From Hymenoscyphus infarciens (Eukaryota; Ascomycota; Leotiomycetes; Helotiales; Helotiaceae), in NCBI GenBank assembly GCA_001414345.1, contig LLCB01000222.1, positions 36,595 to 100,594 of the forward strand: 64,000 bases of DNA. Direction: 5' to 3'. The notes under the pieces were generated by a model. That model searched no databases. It was given only the letters and a program-made list of their open reading frames with translations, and was not told where the DNA came from. The position numbers were made by a program, and so were the translations under genes. This document shows, in pieces, positions 43,002 to 53,119 of the stretch (within the stretch, counting starts at the first letter, position 1; each line of letters begins with the position of its first letter).

Positions 43002-45759
43002 ATGTTTCTTGCCGGCGAGCCAGCTCGCATCAGACAAGATGCAGTTACTCCACCCCGAAACCCCAAATCATACCCTCCAAGCACCCCACCAGAAACCCCT
43101 CCCAATCCTCTCTCGCTAAGCACAATGGCAGCTATGTCCGCATCTGAGATCCAATACCGATTCAGAGAAGCTCCAACGCCTCCTCCAAACCGACCTTTGC
43201 CACCTTTACCACCACCAAAAGTCCGCTCAAGTTCTCCGTCAACTCCACCGTTCCCGGGAGCTCAGGTTACAAAAGAGCGTTTGGGTACTAAACGTCCGAA
43301 ACAAAGCCCTACTCCACCCCGGCGACATACAACACCAACCCCCAAGACCACTACTACATGTGTCGAGTCCGTTGAGGAAGAGACAGAACCCGGACCAACT
43401 TTCACTCCCGACAAAGATATTGAAAAGTTCGTCAACTCAATCGCCGAAACCCAACTCGATTCCCCGACCCCACCATCTTATCCCCGTCAACGCCTTTCTT
43501 CAAACTCATTGAAACGTATTTCTGCACCTGCTGTCCCTTTCGATCCAGTTACTGAGAAGACACCTACTGAAACCGCAAAGAGAAATCGACGGACGAATAT
43601 CTTTCAGGTTTTTGATCAGTTGGATGGTGAGAAGGCTGGGTTGGATGATATTCATGAGGAGCATAGTGAGGGCGGTGCGGTTGAGAAGGAGACAGCCAAG
43701 AAGAAAGATAGGAGAGAGAGTAGACATAGTGGGGGTATTTGGAATGGGGCCCCTGTTTCTCCGTTGCGTCAAAGAAGTTCGATGAAATCTGTTCAGGACC
43801 TTTTTTGGCCGGAGGAGCGACAAGGGAATGGTTCACCTGTTTCTCGGTCAAGTCAACGAAACTCGATGAAGTCGGTCGAAACCATGGTTTGGCCAGAAGA
43901 CAAAGAAAACCGTGCCTCGCCAACTTCACGGCCGAGTCAACGAAACTCGGTGAAGTCAGTTCATGGTCTCATTTGGCCGGAAGAGAAGCAAGAAAATGGA
44001 TCGCCTATTTCGCCGTTGAGTCAACGAAGGTCGATGAAATCTGTTCAAGACTTGGTTTGGCTAGAAGAGAAACAAGGGAGTCGTTCACCTTCTTCACGAT
44101 CAAGCCGACGAAGCTCGACAAAGTCAGTCCAAGACCTTGTTTGGCCTGGAGAACCAAGACCAAACCCCGAGGAGCTTAAGGGCTGGGTAAGACGAAGTAC
44201 CGGCAAATTCATTGATCGAGACCCAATATCCAGCCAGGAGGGTAGTATCTTTACCGGATCGCAATATTCGCCACTAAGTCATCGAAATTCTGTCAAGACC
44301 ATCGAGGATTTGTTTAGGGCAGAGCAAGACGTGGAGTTTCGTAGGCAAATGGAGGACGCTGGGTTTGTTTTGGGTCCAGAGATTGAGAAGCAAGCTTTGG
44401 GTGTTATGGTGTCATCTGCTTCAGATCACATGGGTGGTATTCATTCTCCGGAGAATAGCGAGAGGCATATTAGTGAGGGCCAACAACTACCTAACACTGA
44501 GGTCTCTGTACTTCCCAAAACAAACGAGACGCCAAGCGAGCAAATTAACACCCTCCTCATCGATAAAGCAGAAGAGCCCAATACAACCGCCAAGATAGAA
44601 CATTTGGAATACGCCGAAGCAGCAGCAGATCCTCAACCGAAAGTCATCGAGTCACCGAATAAGCAACCCGATAATCTCTCAACTGGTGAACCAGAGAAGG
44701 AGCACAGTACTACCACCGATATCAAAATTATGGATTGCGCCGCTGCTCAAATTAGCACTCAACAAAAAGATATCAATGAGCCCGAGGGATTAAATGACCA
44801 AGCACAACCTAGACCAAGTATCCACATGGATGAAAGAGAGGGTGACCTGGATCAACCAGCTCAAGATACCGTCATCCTCCCTCCAACAATCGAGCAGCGA
44901 GATTTTGCATTTGTCGACGAATTTATTCATCGAAAGCCAGTTGGCTCCGGTCCCTCTAGACCCTCCTCGCCAGCAGATACTAGCATGAGTAACACTCCGT
45001 TGGAAGGAACCGAGAAGCCCGGGATTTATGACCTAGATAGTAAGTCTCATGAGATTTCGCTCTTTCGCAAAATAATTCTGACTAACATGCGTTTTAGATC
45101 TCCCCGTCATGATGAGCACTCTGAATACAGAAGATGATAAAAGACCACTCCTCCAAGAGCGAGGAATTTCATTCCAAGAACCTAGTAAGTCCCCCCCCCC
45201 GCAAGCCTCAAATTCCATATTTTCAACATACTAACACAAGTAGCTTCCAATCCCCCAAGTGGCACACCAAGTAAATCATATCAGCGGCCCTTGGTAAACG
45301 CTATCAACGACGATGTCAAGAAACAAGGTATATCCAACCCAAAAATCTCAGGGGTCTTGAGCGAAGACTAACAAACTACCAGATCCTAAGCCCAATCCAC
45401 CAACTACAATCAAACATTCCTACCCACCAACCCTCCATCCTTCTCCACGATCCCAGGAAAAGAAGAAGAGTTCGTGTACTCCCTTTCAAAGTCTCTTGCA
45501 TAAATTTGACGAAAAATGCCCAGTTTCCACTTCCACTTCCAAACCCCTTTTCTTCCCAAAATCAGGAAGAGGAAAAGGAACAGAAAAAGCCAAAGTTGGA
45601 AATTCTTCAAAACCAAAAGTTGTTTCATTTGAGAGGGGAATGAAGGGAATTTCCAAACATTTCTCCTTGCTTAAGAACAAACTCCAAATCCACAAGACCA
45701 AATTTCTTCATCACAAGACCGTGTTTGCACAGCGTTCTAGGAAGAAGAAAGTGGTCTGA
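43002..45759 (+). CDS. Disordered protein with 28-residue tandem repeats, unrecognised
   Basis: Four exons, 43002-45039, 45098-45184, 45244-45327 and 45383-45759, give 861 residues; all junctions use GTAAGT or GTATAT donors and keep the frame. The N-terminus is Pro-rich (TPPPNRPLPPLPPPK), a possible SH3-ligand region. Residues about 249-390 hold five 28-residue units with consensus S-P-x-S-x-S-S-Q-R-N-S-M-K-S-V-x-D-L-V-W-P-E-E-K, and a sixth, isolated one near residue 425. Each unit offers RxxS phosphosites and a W-P-E core. The C-terminus is very basic (KTKFLHHKTVF, RSRKKKVV). No membrane segment. It may be a scaffold; function unknown. Exon 4 ends 73 bp before the next ATG. Confidence 0.72.
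43746..44166 (+). repeat. Coding 84-bp tandem repeat, five units
   Basis: Units begin near 43746, 43830, 43914, 43998 and 44082, each encoding about 28 residues around the SQRNSMKSV and DLVWPEEK words. A sixth, diverged unit lies near 44260-44330. Confidence 0.8.
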
Positions 45760-45832
45760 CGAGTTCTCTCTTTTTGTGTTTTTAGATATTAGCATTACTT
45801 CAGATACGAATATTATTAAATCAAGTACAACT

Positions 45833-47230
45833 ATGTCGCCTTTCGGGGTTGTAGAAGGAGGTAGTGGTGATCGTGTCGTGAGACGGGAATTGGATGTGCC
45901 TATGCTGACGCAAGATTCCCGATACTTACAAGAAAGCCAGAGACCGATACTACCACACTCCTTTTCTGCGCCAACGCGTTCCTCCATTTGGGACGATGCA
46001 TCGACCTTGGCTCCATCTTTGAGATCAACAGAGACCAGATTCTCGGATCCAAGCGAGAAATCCGGTCCTATCATCAGCAGAAAACCAATCCCAAAACCTC
46101 CCCTCTCATCCTCCACCTCAAAGCCTCGTTCGAACATCCTATTACCCACAGCTGATCCAAATACGCCATCATCAGAGTCAACACTCAACTACCTCCGTAC
46201 CCACCACGACAATCAACCCCACTACATCAGAAAGAAACAAAAAGATTTAACAAAACAAGCCGTCCACTCAGCCAAAAGCCAGCAGTCCCAGCAGAAAACC
46301 ACCCATCTCCTCAACCAAGCCCGCACCACCCAATCACAGAGAGCCCCAAACCCCTTGCCCCCCTCCTCCTCTCCAAGTTTTCTATCCCGTCATCCAATCC
46401 TAAAATCGCCCTCTCTATACATATCCTTGATCCTCTTCCAGGTCGGATTAAACATTACCCTGATTCTGCTAACGATAATCACCACCCGTATCCAGTCACG
46501 TCAGCTTGTTACGTTGTTGGGTGAGGAGTTGGTTTTTGAGATGGTGATTAGTTTGGGGATCATGGGTGTTGGTATTGTATGGGGCATGATGGTTTGTGTT
46601 AGATATGGGGGTTTTGGGGCGGGAAAGGAAGGGAGGAGGGATCTGTTTGGGTTGTGGGAGGTTAGTATGCCTGGGGTAAAAGAGAACGTTGCGAGGATGG
46701 GAGATTTGGAGTCTGGGCCCGGGGATGGGAATGCGGATAGGGGTGTGAAAATTGTTAGGTTGTGTGTTTGTCCGAAGCTTCGCGAAGGCGCTGGGAGTGA
46801 GAAAGGTACTCTAAACCCCCCCAAACTGACGAAAGTTGACCATATTTCGAACACAACAACACCTCGCCCAGGACCAAGCAGATCAAAACCAGAAACGATA
46901 TCGCCTCCAATCCCAACAATATCCATCCAACCATCGCCTATCCAAAACACGAAAGAACAAGCAGGACTAACACAATTTGTCCCCCCACCTCCTCCAGCAA
47001 CCCGTCGTTCAACCATGCGCTCACGGCCTCATTCTCGAGTATACACACAGAATATACAAATGGAGACCCTAAACCCCGACGGAACTCCTACGAGAAATAG
47101 GAAAGAAAAGACATTGTCTTTTCAATTGAGAGATATGCCTGAAATTGAGAGTCCTAGAGATAGAGGGACGAGGTCGATGCAAGAAGTAGAAGATGATATA
47201 TTTGTTATCGGTGAAGACGACGGGGATTGA
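45833..47230 (+). CDS. Two-TM membrane protein with long disordered arms, unrecognised
   Basis: Single exon from the ATG at 45833 (MSPFGVVEGGSGDRVVRREL), 465 residues. The frame is open upstream to 45725 without a better start. Residues 1-200 are disordered with Ser/Pro and Gln runs. Two hydrophobic helices are visible: YISLILFQVGLNITLILLTI (about 207-226) and VFEMVISLGIMGVGIVWGMM (about 241-260), separated by a short polar loop. The C-terminal 190 residues are Pro/Ser-rich with PPPPPATRR and an acidic end. The hairpin topology suggests an ER, vacuole or plasma-membrane protein. Function unknown. It may be co-transcribed with, or part of, the gene ending 73 bp upstream. Confidence 0.65.
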   Translation: MSPFGVVEGGSGDRVVRRELDVPMLTQDSRYLQESQRPILPHSFSAPTRSSIWDDASTLAPSLRSTETRFSDPSEKSGPIISRKPIPKPPLSSSTSKPRSNILLPTADPNTPSSESTLNYLRTHHDNQPHYIRKKQKDLTKQAVHSAKSQQSQQKTTHLLNQARTTQSQRAPNPLPPSSSPSFLSRHPILKSPSLYISLILFQVGLNITLILLTIITTRIQSRQLVTLLGEELVFEMVISLGIMGVGIVWGMMVCVRYGGFGAGKEGRRDLFGLWEVSMPGVKENVARMGDLESGPGDGNADRGVKIVRLCVCPKLREGAGSEKGTLNPPKLTKVDHISNTTTPRPGPSRSKPETISPPIPTISIQPSPIQNTKEQAGLTQFVPPPPPATRRSTMRSRPHSRVYTQNIQMETLNPDGTPTRNRKEKTLSFQLRDMPEIESPRDRGTRSMQEVEDDIFVIGEDDGD

Positions 47231-47412
47231 GGTTGAAAGGTATAGGCTTGGAAAGATGATGCACGATTCATGAGCAGCGATTATATAAATCAAGGGGAGC
47301 TAAACAGTAATAGACATAGGCTTACCTCAGATATAGCGAGAAATAGAAACCGCAACGCGAAAAACCAAAATTCAGAACTGCATGGATATCATTAAACTTC
47401 TCAATCACCCGC

Positions 47413-49143
47413 CTAGACAACTCTATCCGACCTCTTCTTATTATCCCTATGTCTCTTCTCCTTCCCAACAACCTTCCTCCGCTTTTTCCATGCCCGATTC
47501 GTATCCCCCCTATTCTCATAAAACCACTTCTGGAAATCGCTTTCAGGCGCCGCTCCCTCTTTAGCTTTGACCTCCTTAGCCTCCTTAACTTTCACCTCCT
47601 TATGTTTTGGCGTCTTGCTACTCTCCCCTTTTGTTTTCTGGCGAACCGGTGAACTCGGCGCATGATCATCATCATCCTCCTCATTCTCATCACCAGCACT
47701 AGGCCAAAGAAACTTCTTATTCGCATGCGCAGTATCCGGTGTAGGAGCCGCACTTCTCAGACCTCTGTATTCGAAATCTCGTTGTGTGAACGGTGTCAGA
47801 GGGACTTTATCTTGTGCTTCTTCCATTTCTTCATCGTTGTCTGCGTCTACGCCGAAGAAGCTGAACGAGGAGGGGGCGGGTTTAGGTGGGAGATCTGTGT
47901 TGCCTGGTTTGGGCCGCTTGTAGAGGGCTTCGAGGGGGTGGACGTCGGCGGAGGCTGGGGTGGTTGTTATTTCTGGGATTGGGATTTTGATGCTTAGGTT
48001 TAGGGGGCCGCCGGAGGATGATTGTGGACGTGAAGCTGGTCGGGAGTCGACGGGTTCGTTTTCTGATTCCGAAGAGGATTCTTTTTCTTCGTCGGAATCT
48101 GCTTCTGATGGGTCTGACGAGTCCTCAGAATCGGATTCGGAGTCTTCTGAGGATGAACCAGAACTTGATGTTTCCGAGTCGTCCACAGCGGGTGTAGGTG
48201 TAGGCACGACGGGCTTGGATTCTGGGAGGGTAGGTTCGTCGATCGGCTTTTCCTCCTCCTCCTCCTCATCCGATGAGCTCCCACTATCGCTGCTGTCCTC
48301 ATCCGAGCTCCCGCTTTCGCTGTCCTTTTCTGCGATGGGTGCTGATTTTGGCCGGAGAGGTTTCGAGTCCGAGTTTTTCACCATCTTGATTGTCACCTCC
48401 TCCACGACATTCCCATCCTCGTCAACCCAACCCTTCCCCTCCATAAACTCCGCAGTAATCTTCTTATTCCCACTCGCCGTACTCCTCAAAAAAGTCGCAT
48501 ACTTCGTCGTCTTCGCAAACTCGTGCACCACAGCTTCCTTCCCAGGCCTGTGCCTCTTTCTCTCCACCTTATCCGTAGCCGTAGCTTTCGAACTCGTCGC
48601 AACATTTGCAGGAATAACAGTTTTAAACAGACATTCCGGACCAGTCGTGAATTTCGATTTATTAACCCTCTTGTCCTTCTCCTTGTCTTTACTTGAATAT
48701 GCCGCCGCAGTTGGTGTCGTCCAACCCCTCTTCACCGAGCGATCACCAATTTCGGCGCCTGGAATGGTATCGTCCCTCTTCCTCTTCTTCGAGAGTTTCT
48801 TGTTCTTTTTCGATTCCTTAGCTTCTGCCGCATCGTATTCCCCAGTCACTGCCTTCTCCTTCTCCGGCCGCGCCTTTTCCACGCGCACCTTGGTGCCCTT
48901 CAAAATAGCTCCGTTAAGCTTCTTCTTAATCTTCTCCGCATCCATAATTGGCAGCTCAACGAACCCGTAAGGGTTTTCAGGGAATGTAGGAATCGTATGG
49001 TACGAGATATTGCGAGCGTTTGGGAGGATCGAGGGTGGGAGGATAGCTCTGAGGAGGTTGGGGTCGAGAGGTGTGATGTGTAACCTTGTGTACTCGGCCT
49101 CCAATTTTGAGGGAACGGTGTCGGATTCGGATTGGAGAGCCAT
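47413..49143 (-). CDS. NOL8/SRP40-like nucleolar protein with N-terminal RRM-like fold
   Basis: Single exon, 576 residues. The N-terminal 90 residues look like a small RNA-binding domain (RLHITPLDPNLL, NPYGFVELP, GAILKGTKVRVEKARPEKEK). A basic region with KKNKKLSKKRKRDD follows, then long Ser/Asp/Glu stretches (SSDEDSSDSGSSSDEEEEEE) of the kind named SRP40-like. A conserved-looking C-terminus reads ESDFQKWFYENRGDTNRAWK plus a basic tail, which I associate with fungal ribosome-biogenesis proteins. It is probably nucleolar and phosphorylated by casein kinase 2 on the acidic Ser tracts. The closest named relatives are NOL8/Nop8; orthology is not proven. Confidence 0.75.
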   Translation of the reverse strand: MALQSESDTVPSKLEAEYTRLHITPLDPNLLRAILPPSILPNARNISYHTIPTFPENPYGFVELPIMDAEKIKKKLNGAILKGTKVRVEKARPEKEKAVTGEYDAAEAKESKKNKKLSKKRKRDDTIPGAEIGDRSVKRGWTTPTAAAYSSKDKEKDKRVNKSKFTTGPECLFKTVIPANVATSSKATATDKVERKRHRPGKEAVVHEFAKTTKYATFLRSTASGNKKITAEFMEGKGWVDEDGNVVEEVTIKMVKNSDSKPLRPKSAPIAEKDSESGSSDEDSSDSGSSSDEEEEEEKPIDEPTLPESKPVVPTPTPAVDDSETSSSGSSSEDSESDSEDSSDPSEADSDEEKESSSESENEPVDSRPASRPQSSSGGPLNLSIKIPIPEITTTPASADVHPLEALYKRPKPGNTDLPPKPAPSSFSFFGVDADNDEEMEEAQDKVPLTPFTQRDFEYRGLRSAAPTPDTAHANKKFLWPSAGDENEEDDDDHAPSSPVRQKTKGESSKTPKHKEVKVKEAKEVKAKEGAAPESDFQKWFYENRGDTNRAWKKRRKVVGKEKRHRDNKKRSDRVV

Positions 49144-49846
49144 GTTATATTATCGACATTTTTCGTAGGTAGTGCGACAGGCGTGTGCTGGCATTTGTAG
49201 GAAGCTGTCAATGTAAAGCTGCCGCTTGAATTTATTTCTGCAGCGGGAAGAGCGGCTAAATACCGGGTCGAAAATCTGGGGTTAGCTCAAGAGCGGCCCT
49301 CTAATCAAAGCCCATTACCTCTATAAACTACATGTTTTATCTGCTTTTTCTGGCTTTGAAATGACGGCGGGTAAGAGTTTTGACAAAATTTCGACAAAAC
49401 ACCGCTATTTTTGTAGGCGCTTGAAGGTACATTGTCTCCCCGGGATGGAAAATACTACACAACAACGTTCTTGACATGCTTAAGAAACAGTACTATTGCT
49501 AATAAGCCTATTCTGGCTCTGCATATATATTTTTATAACCTTAGTAAGCTGTAAAGAGTACAGCACTTACCTTCCAATACAGATTGTCTAATCGCTCGGA
49601 CATACTTCACCCAATAAGCTTCGCTTAGAATACTATTAATAATAATAGAGGAGAGTTATAAAAGTCGATTTTAAGACATTTAGGTGTTGAAAAGAAATCG
49701 ACGTGTTGCTGGAACCAACGTATTGCATTCCCTCAACCGGACGGTTTTTCCGTCCCGGTAGAGATTGCCCAAGTAGAAGCCTCCCCCACTATTGCTTACA
49801 CAGAAACAGTATTCAAATAACTTGTCCGGCCACACAAATTCTCAAC
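49144..49846. other. Intergenic region before the tRNA
   Basis: Base composition turns AT-rich after about 49490. No gene seen. Confidence 0.45.
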
Positions 49847-49937
49847 GGGCGCTTGGTCTAGGGGTATGATTTTCGTTTCGCACCGTTCTTGCGAACCGTG
49901 ACTATGAAAGGTCGCGGGTTCAATTCCCGCAGTGTCC
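49847..49937 (+). tRNA. Intron-containing tRNA, Pro-like body with odd anticodon loop
   Basis: Cloverleaf by eye: acceptor GGGCGCT pairs with AGTGTCC (two G-T pairs), the D-arm region is TGGTCTAGGGGTATGATT, and the T-arm GCGGG-TTCAATT-CCCGC is perfect. The anticodon stem TTCGT pairs with ATGAA and leaves a loop TTCGCA plus T after removing a 20-nt intron (49883-49902). The body resembles fungal tRNA-Pro, but the loop would give anticodon CGC (Ala) rather than CGG. It may be a real tRNA with an altered anticodon or a RIP-damaged copy. No 3' CCA is encoded, as expected in eukaryotes. Confidence 0.7.
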
Positions 49938-50636
49938 AGGAATGTGTAGAATCCATTCTTTTTGCACTTCGTACACATCTCCAAAGGTTGTATTAAAGTT
50001 TGGAACTGTTTTGTGCAGTTTTTGTCAGTTTTTGGAAAAGTTGTGGTGTGCCGGTGGATGCCGATGCCCGGGTTGGGTAAATCCAATACCTTCCTTGATA
50101 GTCGGATGTTGTAGGTCTTCGAGATGGTTGAAATGATAGCTTTGTAAATATTTTGGATATAATCAGATTTGTTTAGCGAGGAGTGTCGACATATATTGGC
50201 CCAATGAATGGCTCACGTAGATTACGCTGCTGCCTTTGTTCCTGTCTTAGGAAGTAAGTAACACTTGAAAACACTATATCTGACAAAGTAAGTTGTGGTA
50301 GTTTATTCATTAATTGCGGAAGTAAGCAAAAATGTCAGTATATTAGTAAGCAGGAAGTCTAGTAAGTCTAACTATTACATTGTCTTTTCGAGCGTATTTA
50401 GATCAATTGAATCAAAGAGATAAATTCCGGAAAACTTTAAACAAATAGAGTATTCGCTACTTATTCGTAAAACTTTTATTTGTTGCTAATATTCCTGATA
50501 GCTTAGAAGGCTTAAGTTTTTTAAGCAGATTTGATTTACGTTGAATTTGAGGTATGTCTAGACAGAAACAGACAATTATATAGTTAGCAGTTATACTAGG
50601 GTTATGGCCTACTTACAAGTCTTCCTCTAATACAAC

Positions 50637-51323
50637 TAGGTCTACACAACGAATAAAAGCTACGAATATATTCAGAATATTCACGATTTTCCACGGATAA
50701 AATACCCTTCGAATTATTTAAGAATAAGGAGCGTTTAGGGTATAAATAGTAGTCGTTTATTCATGAATATTCTATATTCTCCACCCTTTTAGTATGGTTT
50801 CCTACTTAGCTAAATATATATGAAAATCCCTTGAAATTATCCGCTTTAGTCGCTTTCGTCATCTCGATTAGGCTACGCCAAGGCGTTTCTGGGCTAAAAA
50901 GTAGATAAATTATTAAATAAGGTGAAAAGAGTAGAGCCTTTCGACCCTTTTAAAACCTTAGTTTAAAGGTTATATATATAATGTTTTAGAAAGTGAGGTG
51001 TTATATAATACCCTTTAATATAATACTCTATTTTATATAATATAAGTAATAAAGAGTAGAGACGATAGTAATCTATTAATAAAAATTAAAAGTAAGTGAA
51101 TTTATAGTTTAGTTATGTTTAAATATATATATAAAAAGGTCAACTTATACGAACCCTCTATACTAAGAACTAGAGGGCGGATATTAAGCTTAATAAATAG
51201 AAACTATTTATAATATATTTATTTAAGCTCTTATTGCTCGAATAATCGCTCGAATACTATATATTTATTTAATATTTATGATGAATAATTAATATTTTAT
51301 TCATCTATTCGTTGTATAGACCT
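50637..51323. mobile_element. TIR element flanked by TA, about 690 bp, no ORF
   Basis: TAGGTCTACACAACGAATA at the left end (50637 on) is matched by the reverse complement of TATTCGTTGTATAGACCTA at the right end (51305-51323), one mismatch. TA at both borders suits a Tc1/mariner-like target duplication. The interior is AT-rich and non-coding, so this is probably a decayed or non-autonomous copy. Confidence 0.6.
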
Positions 51324-51378
51324 AAATACAACGCTCTGTCAAATATAGCCGGATCGGAACACGTTTCACGGACCACCA

Positions 51379-51744
51379 ATGACCCGGCTGAGGAAAGAAG
51401 GCGTAGGTACGACTATTCACCACATTACAAAAACCTGCGTTACTAGATTCCTTAGGCTATATTGCGCTCATAGCTACACAAAGAACACGAAGAAAGTTAA
51501 AAGACTTTCATTCCGATAACCACGCAGCAATATCAAGGCACCCACGGAGAATGAAATGGATTTCGAGGTTAAAGAATGTTTGTCGCTACAAGACTTTGAA
51601 AGACACCAGCATGATCTCGATGCCGTTCAGACAAAATAGATCAAAGTACGAAACTTGGCGAAGACAGATAGGCAGATGAGAGAGTGCCAGGGAATCGAGT
51701 CGGTGGAGAGAACAGCTAGCAAGGACGCGTTATTACATATGTAA
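51379..51744 (+). pseudogene. Relic coding fragments in AT block 3
   Basis: The first frame (51379-51519) gives 46 residues from MTRLRKEGVGTTIHHITKTC. The second (51556-51744) gives 62 residues, MDFEVKECLSLQDFERHQHD onward, interrupted by TAG at 51637. That stop is one C-to-T step from CAG (Gln), as RIP makes. The charged, helical composition is unlike the surrounding DNA. The family is not recognised. Confidence 0.4.
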
Positions 51745-53119
51745 AAATTAAGCCACAAGTGAGAAGAATAGGAAGCCTAAGATCACTAGGCAGGATGATT
51801 CAAGCAGTACAAGAGCAGAATACCCCAGCAGCACTCGGAGTTTAAGGCTATACTAAAGCTACATAACACTAAATAAGTAAGTAAGCTAAATACCACCTCG
51901 TAAGTAATAAGAACTAAATAGAAGTTATGATTTATACTTACCTTTCAAAACCCTAGCAATTTACCTTTATTTACAGTTCTATTATCTATTATATAATTCT
52001 TAGAACATATATGTTTTTTTATATTCAAAAATACTAAAACTCACTTTCTTTAATAATATATTATAATTCAAGCTTTAATTATTCTTATAAGAAAGACGAG
52101 AGTAAATCTCTTTGGTTTAATTAAAATCACTACTCTCTTCTATTAGGTTTTGTCTTTAAGATAGATTATTACTTAGAAAATAGTACTAAGATAAGTAACG
52201 AGAGAATTCCGACGTTTTCAAACCAAAATTAAGCCCTTTTCAAGCCTTTTTTTAATATAAAATTAGCTAAATCTCTCTTAAATTCTTAAAAAAAAACTAT
52301 ATATATATATATTATATAAACGACCTTTAATAGAATACTAAAAAAAATATTTGATATAGAAAAGCTGAAGAGTTGTTTATATATATATAAATATCGAACG
52401 CTATAAAGCTAGAGAGAAGGTGAGTTTTAGCATTTTTTGGTGTAAAAAGGCAGGTGTTCTAAGACCTCTGTTACCCGACTATAACTAGACAAATTAACTA
52501 CTGCGCCTACACAGCCTACACCGCCGATATTAGGTCCGAGATAGCTCGGGTACTTAGAGGAGTATAAGTAGTACTCTAGTACTCTACTCTACTCTAATCA
52601 TTTATCACACTATAATAAAAGGACGAGGCAGTTGGAGATTACGAGTAAAGCATATAAATTAATAAGACTGAAATAACTAGGAAAGTCAACAAACTAACTC
52701 AAATAATAAATATGTAAAATTCGTCAAAAAAAGGGGCTAACATGAGTATTCCTATCGGGTATAGTATTCATTCCTCGATTCCTCAAAAAATCCCAATACC
52801 CGAGAAATTAATACATCCAAATCTATGAACCACTTGAAAATAACGTAAATATTTCAAAATCCATCAAAATAAAACTCCTTACTCACATCCACCCTTCCAT
52901 CCTCAACCCCCTAAATGACCGAAAAAAAGATGGATATGTTGAAATGAAACCAACAACAACAAGAGAAGTATTCAAGTAAGAGTCTTGAGCATAGCTCTAA
53001 CCAACTTCGGCGGCGGACCTGCAACACACACACCAATCAGCACACGCTTCTCAAATTAAACATCCCCAAAAAGGGCAAAAATAACCCACCAAAGAATGGG
53101 AGCCAGAAATAAATCCTAC

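Larger units (their letters stand above)
49938..53119. other. AT-rich, RIP-type relic block 3
   Basis: Mostly AT-rich, with a TIR element (50637-51323) and a less AT-rich island (about 51330-51800) holding relic ORFs. TATATA runs and A or T homopolymers are frequent from 51800 to 52420. No intact gene. Confidence 0.65.

Noticed and set aside
47960..48970. 336-codon plus-strand ORF rich in Ser
   Set aside because: It is the complement of the Asp/Glu/Ser tracts of the NOL8/SRP40-like gene.
49796..50086. Minus-strand ORF containing TAGIEPATFHS
   Set aside because: It is the antisense reading of the tRNA T-arm and acceptor, a well-known false protein; the tRNA explains the sequence.
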